Made by a program: the position numbers and the translations under genes. Of a DNA stretch of 64,000 bases, positions 42,942 to 50,621 are shown piece after piece. The notes under the pieces are model-generated. The model saw only the letters and a program-made list of their open reading frames with translations. It was not told where the DNA came from and did not search any database. Origin of the DNA: UBA4292 sp002395865 (GTDB taxonomy: Bacteria > Bacillota > Clostridia > Lachnospirales > Lachnospiraceae); the NCBI GenBank assembly GCA_946533395.1, contig CAMNBU010000009.1:6031-70030 (forward strand), given 5' to 3'. Position 1 is the stretch's first letter. Every line of letters starts with the position of its first letter.

Positions 42942-44875
42942 AATTCATCAAGGTTCAGACGTTCTCTGATACTGTAGAAAATCGTCGACCTCTCGGTGAT
43001 CCTCGGGGCTCCGGTAAAAATGTACTCCGTGGCATACTCTCTTGCGTAATTCAGTTTCGCACCGGTTATCATATCCCTGCCCCACTGGATCACGGTATAA
43101 CCGTACGGAAGCTCCTCGTTCAGTATTAGAACGCCGTAGAAACATACATCGTCCACTTGATTTGTGATTATCATGATGGAAGACAGCGGATCTTCATATC
43201 CTGCCTTTCTCCTGTTCGCGTATATAAATGCCCTAAGCTCACTGTCATTCTGTGAATTATATACCCAGCCGCTTCGCAGCCTCTTATCGGTTTCCACAAG
43301 CTCCCTCTCTATCGCATACATATTCGTCTGCTCCTCGACCGGATAGCCAACACTGAGCTCGCACGGAAGTCCGACATAAGGATAATTGAATTTCTGAGGG
43401 AAAGAGTTCAGCTGCGTCAGGGCATACGAATAATAGTTCCACCAGTCTTCATCTATTACAGAATACTCCGGATTACCGCATCTCTTGCATATGATACCGT
43501 CCCGATTGACCCAATTATCACCCATATCCGAGTCCATGGCGATCTCATCCACCTTGCACATGTACGAGCCGTAACCATACATAAAGGGACTCTCATTTCC
43601 GTCAATAAGAAGGTTGCAGCCTTCCACATCAGCGGGTCCGTACAGCATCCTGCTGGTATTAAGCCCATCCTGTGCCGCCCCGGTGATAGCCCTCACCCAT
43701 TCAGTGACAGGTTCCGACATATATCCCGCATAGAACACCTTTCCAAGGCCCAGCCCGCAGTAATAGTTTTTGAATGTGTAATACTCGCAATCGGAATCCG
43801 CAACAGACAAGAACAGATTTTCTATGGGCAGATACTCCTTTCTGAACACTCTGAAGCTGAATTTGACGTATGAAGGGGAAATAGAGTAATCATCAAGGAC
43901 AAAAGATCTCGCGCGCACAGGTTCCCTGAGATCTTTTATCAGCTGTTCCTCTCCGACCGGTTCGTCCGTCAATATGTACTCATTCACGAAGTCCAGCCGC
44001 ACATGCTCAAGCGTCCCGGGGTTCACATACTCGCCCTTTATGCAGTATATGTACCACCCCTTGGGAATGGTCAGATTCACACCCAGAGCATCCACATGGT
44101 ATGTACTGCCGTCGAAGCTGTCCGTGTGTGTCATTTCCGTGACCGCAGCAGGAAGCACCCCCTCCGTCTCGAACCCCTCAGGTACATATCCGTTCCTTGC
44201 GGAAAGTTCATCCATTTTAACCGGTTCAAAAAGATGCTCTCTCTCATCCATATACAGTCTGAGGTCTGAATATATCGTTTTATTTATATCCGCTTTGTAA
44301 TACACCCCGAGTTCTTCGGCACTGTACCAGTAAGCATACTTCTCCGGATACCTGCCAAGCGTGTCACCTGCAGCACGATATGCCTTGACCTCATCATCAT
44401 ACACAAGAAAATACAGCCACCTGTCGTCTTTTTTCATGGGCAGCCGCCCCGAAGAAGTGATCACTCTGTCGCTCTCCTTCAGATATACGCTGTCCTGCGC
44501 TATGGTTATGGTCTCCCCTTCCGATATCCTGCCCTTGTAGACCAGGTCTATTCGAAAAGTACATTTTGAGTAACCCGAATAAAATACCGTTTGATCTAAC
44601 CATTCATTGTACGCATAGGTGACATTCTGCACCGGAGCATCTGTAAACTGACCAGCCACCACCAGATCGGCAGCCTGAGCCATCTCTCTGAAATTATTGT
44701 ATTTCTTGTACGCATTCGGTACACGAACTATCTCCGAGGCATTGCTTATCTGCCCGGATGTTACCGTGTATTCCTGCCTTTGCAATGTATACCTTTCCTT
44801 ATCCGGATTATCCGTAACACAGCCGGTAAGGAGAGCAACTGCAAAGCCAATTATTACCACCCATCTCCGCTTCAT
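42881..44875 (-). CDS. paralogous lipoprotein, second copy, with anti-sigma remnant as 3' end
   Basis: 664 residues, ATG 44875, lipobox VALLTGC. Same domain order as the copies at 40995 and 45962: FREMAQAADLVVAGQFTD, VYKGRISEGETITIAQDSVY, PMKKDDRWLYFLVYDDE, GWYIYCIKGEYVNPGTLEHVRLDF, EYLPIENLFLSVADSDCEYY and GVLILNEELPYGYTVIQWGRDM. The last ~20 residues (RGTVTASFVKMKRSATENG) are not lipoprotein-like; they are the anti-sigma gene tail read in another frame. It therefore marks where a sigma/anti-sigma pair was deleted. It starts 21 bases after the anti-sigma stop. Confidence 0.82.
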   Translation of the reverse strand: MKRRWVVIIGFAVALLTGCVTDNPDKERYTLQRQEYTVTSGQISNASEIVRVPNAYKKYNNFREMAQAADLVVAGQFTDAPVQNVTYAYNEWLDQTVFYSGYSKCTFRIDLVYKGRISEGETITIAQDSVYLKESDRVITSSGRLPMKKDDRWLYFLVYDDEVKAYRAAGDTLGRYPEKYAYWYSAEELGVYYKADINKTIYSDLRLYMDEREHLFEPVKMDELSARNGYVPEGFETEGVLPAAVTEMTHTDSFDGSTYHVDALGVNLTIPKGWYIYCIKGEYVNPGTLEHVRLDFVNEYILTDEPVGEEQLIKDLREPVRARSFVLDDYSISPSYVKFSFRVFRKEYLPIENLFLSVADSDCEYYTFKNYYCGLGLGKVFYAGYMSEPVTEWVRAITGAAQDGLNTSRMLYGPADVEGCNLLIDGNESPFMYGYGSYMCKVDEIAMDSDMGDNWVNRDGIICKRCGNPEYSVIDEDWWNYYSYALTQLNSFPQKFNYPYVGLPCELSVGYPVEEQTNMYAIERELVETDKRLRSGWVYNSQNDSELRAFIYANRRKAGYEDPLSSIMIITNQVDDVCFYGVLILNEELPYGYTVIQWGRDMITGAKLNYAREYATEYIFTGAPRITERSTIFYSIRERLNLDEFRGTVTASFVKMKRSATENG

Positions 44876-44965
44876 AAAACCACCCGCATTCATCCGCTAC
44901 GCACTTAACCGTCTTCTGTGACTGACCCTTTCATTTTCACAAACGAGGCTGTAGCCATCCCACGA
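44853..44965 (-). repeat. 113-bp duplication, copy B
   Basis: Covers the last codons and stop of the anti-sigma gene (44897-44965), the short spacer, and the first codons of the 42881 lipoprotein. Copy A at 42829-42941 is 92 per cent identical by eye (9 differences in 113). Confidence 0.9.
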
Positions 44966-45427
44966 GATCCTTCCCTGAACACGCAGTCTTACCACGTATG
45001 TACCCTCCTCTTCCGGCCGTGCGGCCGAGGAAGTCAGCGTCAGAGGGTGACGTTCCTCTGTGGCGGCGGGCACCTCCCCGAAATATGACAGTCTCCAGCT
45101 GTATTTTTCAGCATCAAAAGTTCCCGGGCCTTCCCACCTGATTCTTGCGGTGACGTACCCGTCGTCGTACTCTGCCTGCAAAAGGCAAAGACCGCTGATA
45201 ATGGTGGTCACTTCGTCCGCCACCGCCATAGCCCTCTCCTTTTTCTCTGCAGCCTTCACCATAGCACTGCTGATATGGTACGCTATCACACCCAGACAGA
45301 CGCAGCCTATGAGCATCAGCACTGTAAAGGCTCCCCTTTTCAGCGCCCTTATATTATCGAACCGCTCATCCTTCATATCCTGCTCAATGGAGAGTATATT
45401 TTTTATTATCTGCTCATGACTTCTCAT
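44897..45427 (-). CDS. probable anti-sigma factor, single-pass membrane protein
   Basis: 176 residues. ATG 45427 overlaps the sigma stop codon (ATGA), so the pair is translationally coupled. Cytoplasmic N-terminus MRSHEQIIKNILSIEQDMKD, one TM helix (about 33-54), then an exported domain with VTTIISGL, WEGPGTFDAEKYSWRLSY and the C-terminus SLVCENERVSHRRRLSA. The exported domain matches the C-terminal part of the 40048 fusion. Anti-sigma role is inferred from coupling and topology. Confidence 0.75.
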   Translation of the reverse strand: MRSHEQIIKNILSIEQDMKDERFDNIRALKRGAFTVLMLIGCVCLGVIAYHISSAMVKAAEKKERAMAVADEVTTIISGLCLLQAEYDDGYVTARIRWEGPGTFDAEKYSWRLSYFGEVPAATEERHPLTLTSSAARPEEEGTYVVRLRVQGRISWDGYSLVCENERVSHRRRLSA

Positions 45428-45939
45428 TCGTCCTCCTCCGCTGCAGGCTCCTCTGTCTCTTCGATATCGGACATACGCTTCTTCATGATAAACTCTGTCT
45501 CGCGGGGAGTGAAGCCCTCTATCTGCGTGAGATAACACATCTGCGCGGGCTCGCCTGAACTTGATTTAAGATCACAATAGAGCTTCGCCGCCTCGCCGTC
45601 ACCAAGCACGCTTGAAACCAACAGTTCCTCGTCATCATCGCTGACTTTTTCATCCATATAATTCATTGACAGAAGCTTCCCATAGTTTGCAAAATCCTCC
45701 GCGCACCTGCGCGCGAAGCCATAGAGCCACGCTTTAAACCCGACTCCCCCGCTTATACGCGGCTTTTTAAAATACAACCTTGCAAATGTCTCCTGCACCG
45801 CATCCTGCGCATCGCATATATCGCCGAGCACCAGGTTCAGGTACAGCGAAAGCCTCATATGATATTCCTCTATCAGAGCAAACAGGCTTTTAGCATCGCC
45901 CGCAAGAAAACTTGCGTACTTTTCATCCGAATCACTCAT
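45424..45939 (-). CDS. ECF sigma factor-like protein with atypical region 4
   Basis: 171 residues, ATG 45939 with GGAGG upstream. Region 2 is good: LVLGDICDAQDAVQETFARLYF and GFKAWLYGFARRCAEDF. Region 4 keeps only part of its first helix (QMCYLTQIEGFTPRETEFIM). The recognition helix is unlike other ECF sigmas and runs into a glutamate-rich tail (MSDIEETEEPAAEEDE). Ability to bind a -35 element is doubtful. It sits between the long lipoprotein (22-base gap) and its anti-sigma. Confidence 0.8.
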   Translation of the reverse strand: MSDSDEKYASFLAGDAKSLFALIEEYHMRLSLYLNLVLGDICDAQDAVQETFARLYFKKPRISGGVGFKAWLYGFARRCAEDFANYGKLLSMNYMDEKVSDDDEELLVSSVLGDGEAAKLYCDLKSSSGEPAQMCYLTQIEGFTPRETEFIMKKRMSDIEETEEPAAEEDE

Positions 45940-45961
45940 TATATATTCCTCCGACAGGTCT

Positions 45962-48568
45962 TTAACCTGCGAGTCCGCCAGTGTAGAAGTACTTTGTCAT
46001 TCCATCGTAATGGACCACAATAACTATTCTTTCAAATCTTCCGGCTTCAAATTCCACCTTCGGCTGGTAAAACTCCATATATCTGTCTTCCGAGAGATAT
46101 GCCTTCATAAACATCACCCCATCCAGAGCTGAAGTATCAAACAGAGTCTCAAGATAGTGATCCCCTCCCATCAGAAGCATGTACAGCTCCCTCGCAGTCG
46201 ACGTTTCAGCCATAGCGGCTATACTCGGGTTACGGATACCCTCCTCCGTAAAGTAGATATCACCCTCGGCGATATCCATATTGTGGGAATAGTCCTCCAC
46301 ACTGAATACGCTGTTATAGAACTGTACCCTCCAGGCTCCACCGTCTGCGGCATATTCCAGCACCAGCCGGCCATATTCCTCCGATACATACAAAACAGGT
46401 GTCTTCACACCGGCTATATTTATCTCCCCATCCTCTTTGGGATAGCTTCCCTCCATATACCGAAGCTCAGGCTCTATGATCTCTACGCCTCTCTCCTCAA
46501 GGCATTCTCTGAACAACTCATCACTGCCGTACAGATCTCCGTACTTGGCATACAATAGCTCTTTCTCTGGTCCCGCATAATACTGTTGTCCCCTGTATAG
46601 CTCTCCGTCGTAGACCATATATATTTTTTCGCCTGTAATATCACCGGTGCCCAATATCACCCTTCTGTCGATAGCCGCAGTTATCTCCGACTTTATCTTT
46701 CTCTCCTTACTTTCGGAGATCAGATACTCCTGCGCGTATCTTCTGGCAAATTCCAGACTGATCTGCGAGAGCATATCCACGCCAAACTGTATCACCTTGA
46801 AGCCGTAGGGATCATTATCGTCGAGCTGAAGCACACCGAACAGCCTCACTCCGTTTGAAAGGGTCTTTGTTATGACCGCGACATCATTCAGAGTGATCCT
46901 GCTGTCATATTGCTTCAAGGAAGCATATGCAAATGCCCTCAGGTTATCGACGCCTTCACCGCTGAAGTCCCAGCCGCTCCTTAAGATCCTGTCGTTATCT
47001 ATCAGCGCCTGCTCCGCCGCTGTGAGCCCGCCTGCGTCCTCCGCATCATAGTGCACGGACATATCACGGTCCGCATTCAGATCAAGCTCAGGCTGCTTAT
47101 ATTTATCCGGAAAGATTCTGAACTGATTCTGCGCATTATTATAGTCCTTCCACCAATTATCATTCAGCACGGACACATCGGGATTGGTGCAGGGCAGTAC
47201 CCCGATAGAACCGTAATATTCGATCACCCTGTCGTCAAATACATCTCCATAGCCCTCGACGTCATAATGCCTGGTCTTTATATAACTTCCGGCACCTGTC
47301 TGGAACATACTCTTATTGCCGTAAATAAGCAGGTTCAGACGGTCGCCATAGTCGGCATCCCCGAGTGTGGAGCATTCGATTCCTGTCTTTTTCACAGTCG
47401 CCAGAACTCCCCTTATCAGGGACTTCACCTTTTCCTTATCCGCGTCGGAGATATCCGTCCTGATCTTTCCGAGACCGACGCAGTAATTATCCTTCAGATA
47501 ATACTCACCCGAGGAGCCGTTTACAGCCATGAACAGGTTCTCTATCGGAAGGTAGTCCTTCAAGAACACCCTGTAACTGTACATTACATAATCGGGGCTT
47601 CCCGTGCCTCTCAGATCCTCTGTGAGCTGCTCTTTTGTGACCTCCCTGTTCGTGAACACGTATTCATTCACGAACTCAAGGCGAACTCTCTCCTCGGAGA
47701 CCTCGTTATAATATTCTCCGGGTATCTCATAGCAGTACCAGCCTTTCGGCACCGCCATCTTCATATTCGGGGCTTCCGGAACGTATATGGGAGAATATGA
47801 TATGGTTCCCTCATCGCCCTCCTCTATAAATATGTCCTGCCCATAGGTATCAGGCAGCGTACCCGCTGTCTTGAACTTCATATACGAATCACTCGTTCTG
47901 AAGCCGAACCTCTTAGGGTCCACGCTAAAAAGCACATCTCTTCTGCTTACATATTCCGCCTCACCTGTCCGAAGCGACCAATAAGCCTCGGATACATCAT
48001 ATATCCCGAGCTCATAGTCAAGCACATCTTCATACTCCAAAGGATACCGCCCCGCCGCGTCATAATTTGCGCAGTAGCAATCATTTTCCTTATCATAGTT
48101 CAGAAAATATATCCACTTCTCCCCCTTGTTCATGGGAGTAAGTCCCGAATAGCTCACCAGCTTGTTTTCATCCTCCAGATAGGCGTAATCCTGCTCTATG
48201 GTTATGGCATCGCCCTCGGAGGCATCTCCCCTTATCACTCTGTCGATGGTAAAGCTGTTCGTACTCCTGCAGGAGCTGAGCACCCATCTGCCGAGAGCTT
48301 CGTTGTATGTCTGCGTGACTGTCTGTCTCGTATTGTCCGTAAAATGCCCTGTGACCACGAGCTGTGAGGTCTGTGCGAGCTGTTTTATACTCCCGGGCAT
48401 CTCCTGCACATCCCCGCCTGATACGCGGACTATCTCCGCCATACCGAGGGGAACGGCATACGTGACCACGGTCTCTGCGACCCTGGTTTCCTCAACAGAC
48501 TCCTCGGTCGCGCAGCCGCTCAAAGCAGATATCAAGATAAATACAAGCAATATCCACGCTCTTCTCAT
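45962..48568 (-). CDS. paralogous lipoprotein, first and longest copy
   Basis: 868 residues from ATG 48568 (GGTGAAAG upstream); 26 in-frame residues upstream lie in the preceding terminator. Lipobox ISALSGC. Residues about 30-620 match the two shorter paralogues (IKQLAQTSQLVVTGHFTD, GDASEGDAITIEQDYAY, LTPMNKGEKWIYFLNYDKE, GWYCYEIPGEYYN, YLPIENLFMAVNGSSGEYY, VLQLDDNDPYGFKVIQFGVDM). The last ~230 residues are an extra domain: GSDELFRECLEERGVEIIEPEL and FMKAYLSEDRYMEFYQ resemble the lipoprotein at 36457. The two sigma operons thus share lipoprotein modules. First gene of its operon. Confidence 0.82.
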   Translation of the reverse strand: MRRAWILLVFILISALSGCATEESVEETRVAETVVTYAVPLGMAEIVRVSGGDVQEMPGSIKQLAQTSQLVVTGHFTDNTRQTVTQTYNEALGRWVLSSCRSTNSFTIDRVIRGDASEGDAITIEQDYAYLEDENKLVSYSGLTPMNKGEKWIYFLNYDKENDCYCANYDAAGRYPLEYEDVLDYELGIYDVSEAYWSLRTGEAEYVSRRDVLFSVDPKRFGFRTSDSYMKFKTAGTLPDTYGQDIFIEEGDEGTISYSPIYVPEAPNMKMAVPKGWYCYEIPGEYYNEVSEERVRLEFVNEYVFTNREVTKEQLTEDLRGTGSPDYVMYSYRVFLKDYLPIENLFMAVNGSSGEYYLKDNYCVGLGKIRTDISDADKEKVKSLIRGVLATVKKTGIECSTLGDADYGDRLNLLIYGNKSMFQTGAGSYIKTRHYDVEGYGDVFDDRVIEYYGSIGVLPCTNPDVSVLNDNWWKDYNNAQNQFRIFPDKYKQPELDLNADRDMSVHYDAEDAGGLTAAEQALIDNDRILRSGWDFSGEGVDNLRAFAYASLKQYDSRITLNDVAVITKTLSNGVRLFGVLQLDDNDPYGFKVIQFGVDMLSQISLEFARRYAQEYLISESKERKIKSEITAAIDRRVILGTGDITGEKIYMVYDGELYRGQQYYAGPEKELLYAKYGDLYGSDELFRECLEERGVEIIEPELRYMEGSYPKEDGEINIAGVKTPVLYVSEEYGRLVLEYAADGGAWRVQFYNSVFSVEDYSHNMDIAEGDIYFTEEGIRNPSIAAMAETSTARELYMLLMGGDHYLETLFDTSALDGVMFMKAYLSEDRYMEFYQPKVEFEAGRFERIVIVVHYDGMTKYFYTGGLAG

Positions 48569-48591
48569 ATCTTTCACCAACACATTCATAA

Positions 48592-48643
48592 CAAAAAGGC
48601 TGCGAAGCCCTGCCCGTGCGTAACAGGCGAACTTCGCAGCCTT
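48592..48643 (-). terminator. intrinsic terminator of the PIN/NYN-like gene
   Basis: AAGGCTGCGAAG (48596-48607) pairs perfectly with CTTCGCAGCCTT (48632-48643) and is followed on the minus strand by TTTTTGTT. Starts six bases after the stop codon of the 48649 gene. Confidence 0.88.
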
Positions 48644-48648
48644 CAAAC

Positions 48649-49452
48649 TTAAGGTCTCTCCTTCTGGTACTCGTCGAAATATGCCATCACTCTGTCGAGG
48701 TAGCTGACATTTCTTCCGCCGAGGGCAGTTGAGGCTCTTTCAATAAAGCTCTCCCTGTCATGGCACTTCTCCATAAATGCCACCAGCTGGCTGATGTAAG
48801 GCTCCGGCACGGTGCCGTCCTTCTCCATCTTCTCCATAAAGCCTCTTCTGAACTGCTCTCTCTGCTTCCTGGTGACCGGCTTCAGCCCGAAGGTGAAACC
48901 CCTGGGCTTCTTCTTCTCGACCACGGGTTCCGCGGTCTCCTTGACCGGTCCCCCGAGAGCCTTGTACTCTCTGCCCGAGAGCGTACCGCGCTTATCCGCC
49001 TGTATGGCCATGACATCATCAGCCTCTATGGTTATGAGCGAATCGGACTTATCGGGAAGAGGCTTCATGTAGCTCTCATGCAGGCACTGGTAGATGCTCT
49101 CATGAAATCCTATGAAAATGCCGTTGCTGAGTTCGTGGGCCATATCAATGGCCGACTCGTAGCCCTTGTCAGCGGAGATCACGAATATCTCCTTCTCCTC
49201 GTTGACTGACACTTCAAAGCCCAGATACGTGGTGATCATGAAATCCAGTGCATTTACAGCCCTCTTCTTCAGAAGGTGCACTCTGATCTCGACTCTCCTC
49301 TCCTCATAGATCCGCAGCAGATCCATCAGAGCCTTCTGTATATTCTCATTAGAGCAGAATACCACAACCTTGTCACCGTATCCAAGCTCGGATATGCCGT
49401 ACAGTCCGCGAACCGCGGTGTTCTCATAGTCCATCAAAAACACTCTCTTCAT
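48649..49452 (-). CDS. PIN/NYN-like domain protein
   Basis: 267 residues from ATG 49452 (AAGGAGGGAG upstream). The N-terminal ~130 residues have the outline of PIN-like/NYN nucleases: an opening acidic cluster FLMDYENTAV, a middle Asp in NALDFMITTYLGF and a late Asp in VISADKGYESAI. The C-terminal half has a basic linker (EKKKPRGFTFGLKP) and a helical segment of about 80 residues. RNA cleavage is a family-based inference, and catalytic residues are only partly clear. Own promoter and terminator; it reads away from the structured RNA locus at 49.6-50.0 kb, with its start about 150 bases from that locus. Confidence 0.72.
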   Translation of the reverse strand: MKRVFLMDYENTAVRGLYGISELGYGDKVVVFCSNENIQKALMDLLRIYEERRVEIRVHLLKKRAVNALDFMITTYLGFEVSVNEEKEIFVISADKGYESAIDMAHELSNGIFIGFHESIYQCLHESYMKPLPDKSDSLITIEADDVMAIQADKRGTLSGREYKALGGPVKETAEPVVEKKKPRGFTFGLKPVTRKQREQFRRGFMEKMEKDGTVPEPYISQLVAFMEKCHDRESFIERASTALGGRNVSYLDRVMAYFDEYQKERP

Positions 49453-49496
49453 ACTCTCCCTCCTTTCTCCTTTATTCAGGCTCCGCCTGTACATAT

Positions 49497-49526
49497 ACTA
49501 TACCACCTATCCCCCCGTAAACTCAA
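49497..49526 (-). promoter_or_regulatory. probable promoter of the PIN/NYN-like gene
   Basis: Minus strand: TTGAGT (49521-49526), 18-base spacer, TATAGT (49497-49502), about 45 bases before the start codon. Confidence 0.55.
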
Positions 49527-49599
49527 TACCCGAATTTACTTTTTCGCGCGGGTTTTCAGTACATACCACGGCGGCTTACTTCACAGGCTGCTGAACAGC

Positions 49600-49829
49600 C
49601 ATCGGAGTAAAAAAACCCCGGCGGACACAACCTCCGCTTCGCTGCGTGATGGTCCGCCGGAGTATTTTTACTCCTCCGGCTTACACTGCTATATGCCCGC
49701 CGCCTGCCGGTATGACCGCTACGTGTGACACGGACGTCGAAGATATATAAGCAGTTCCACTGCGACACAAAATCATTGGTCGTGTCTTGTGTAACTGCTT
49801 ATATATCTCCGCCTGATAGTTACAGGCGG
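49600..49829 (+). ncRNA. putative structured RNA, copy L
   Basis: No supported gene lies between 49453 and 50138. Copy L, read on the plus strand, folds into: P1 GGAGTAAAAA (49604-49613) with TTTTTACTCC (49665-49674); P2 49618-49626 with 49652-49660 (9 bp); a short hairpin CGGT-ATG-ACCG (49708-49718); a 16-bp stem 49741-49756 with 49793-49808; inside it GACAC (49764-49768) with GTGTC (49782-49786). A hairpin CCGCCTG/CAGGCGG (49809-49829) closes the element and is shared with copy R. Every stem has a counterpart in copy R with different bases but kept pairing. The loop CACAARATCATTGGTCGTG is conserved. No RNA family is recognised. Confidence 0.6.
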
Positions 49830-50025
49830 TGGGCTGAGGATGCTCCCGCAAGGCACGACCAATGATCTTGTGCCGCCGCGGGAGCATTCGAAGAACGCCG
49901 ACGTCCGGGTAGCACGTGGTGGTTATACCAGCAGGCGGCGGGATCTGTGATGTGTAGGGAGGAGGATGAAAATACCTGAGCCGACCATCACGAAGGCTGC
50001 GTCGGCGAGGGTTTTTTCATCCGAC
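49809..50025 (-). ncRNA. putative structured RNA, copy R (inverted relative to copy L)
   Basis: Read on the minus strand it matches copy L. P1 GGATGAAAA/TTTTCATCC (50014-50022 with 49964-49972); P2 GCCGAC/GTCGGC (50001-50006 with 49980-49985); hairpin TGGT-ATA-ACCA (49920-49930); stem ATGCTCCCGC/GCGGGAGCAT (49840-49849 with 49878-49887); inner GGCAC/GTGCC (49852-49856 with 49870-49874). The blocks CCCGCCGCCTGC and ATCATTGGTCGTG are identical in both copies. The two copies converge on the shared central hairpin, giving arms of about 190 bases around position 49819. Alternatives are a MITE-like inverted-repeat element or one long hairpin RNA. Confidence 0.6.
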
Positions 50026-50087
50026 GACCGTTCCGCGGCCAACAAGGTAAGCCGCCGTCATATGCGGCTATATGCATCACATTTCCG

Positions 50088-50116
50088 TTGAAAAAAGGCC
50101 GAGGATGGTATATACT
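50088..50116 (+). promoter_or_regulatory. sigma-A promoter of the 50139-52706 operon
   Basis: TTGAAA (50088-50093), 17-base spacer, TATACT (50111-50116), five of six matches each, 23 bases before the start codon and about 60 bases outside copy R. Confidence 0.75.
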
Positions 50117-50138
50117 CAAGGGACGGAGGAGGTGGCGT

Positions 50139-50609
50139 ATGAATAAGGAGTTCGTGGAATATCTGAAGGGCAGGGAGGACGTGTCGTGCCTTCTGGAGTA
50201 TTTTACGCCGCGCGTCAAGGCCAGGGCGAAGGGGATAGGAACGGCCGCAGGCAAAAAGGCCGGGATGTTCGCGGGCAGGAAAGTGGTCAGAAGACTGAAG
50301 ATGAGCGCCTGGCCGAAGGGCGAGAAGAAGCTGCCCACGAAGCTTAGGAAGGTCGTGGAGATCGCAGACGATAAGCTGAACCCGCCGAAGAAGGAGGAGC
50401 CCGAGAAGAAGACCGTGAAGCCCGGGCAGAGCGTGAGGAGGTTTCTCATTGACAGCGGCCTGATGTATGATCTGTCGACACCGAAGCTGCGGAAGAAGCA
50501 CGAGAAGAGGATGGCGAAGCTCGCAAAGAGGAAGAAGCCAAAGAAGGCGCCGTTTAAGATGAGACTTGCGGGGGAGCTGATGCTGCCTCTGATAGAGAAG
50601 ATGATGTAA
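50139..50609 (+). CDS. small basic protein of unknown function
   Basis: 156 residues from ATG 50139 (GGAGGAGG upstream; 17 in-frame codons before it lie in the promoter). Strongly basic with Lys/Arg clusters throughout (GKKAGMFAGRKVVRRLK, KLRKKHEKRMAKLAKRKKPKK), no membrane helix. A short KKEEPEKKTVKPG linker near residue 90 recalls the EPEKK linkers of the 12-16 kb paralogues. Nucleic-acid binding is suggested by charge only. First gene of an operon with the aminotransferase 12 bases downstream. Not recognised as a known family. Confidence 0.72.
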   Translation: MNKEFVEYLKGREDVSCLLEYFTPRVKARAKGIGTAAGKKAGMFAGRKVVRRLKMSAWPKGEKKLPTKLRKVVEIADDKLNPPKKEEPEKKTVKPGQSVRRFLIDSGLMYDLSTPKLRKKHEKRMAKLAKRKKPKKAPFKMRLAGELMLPLIEKMM

Positions 50610-50621
50610 GAAGGAGAAGAC

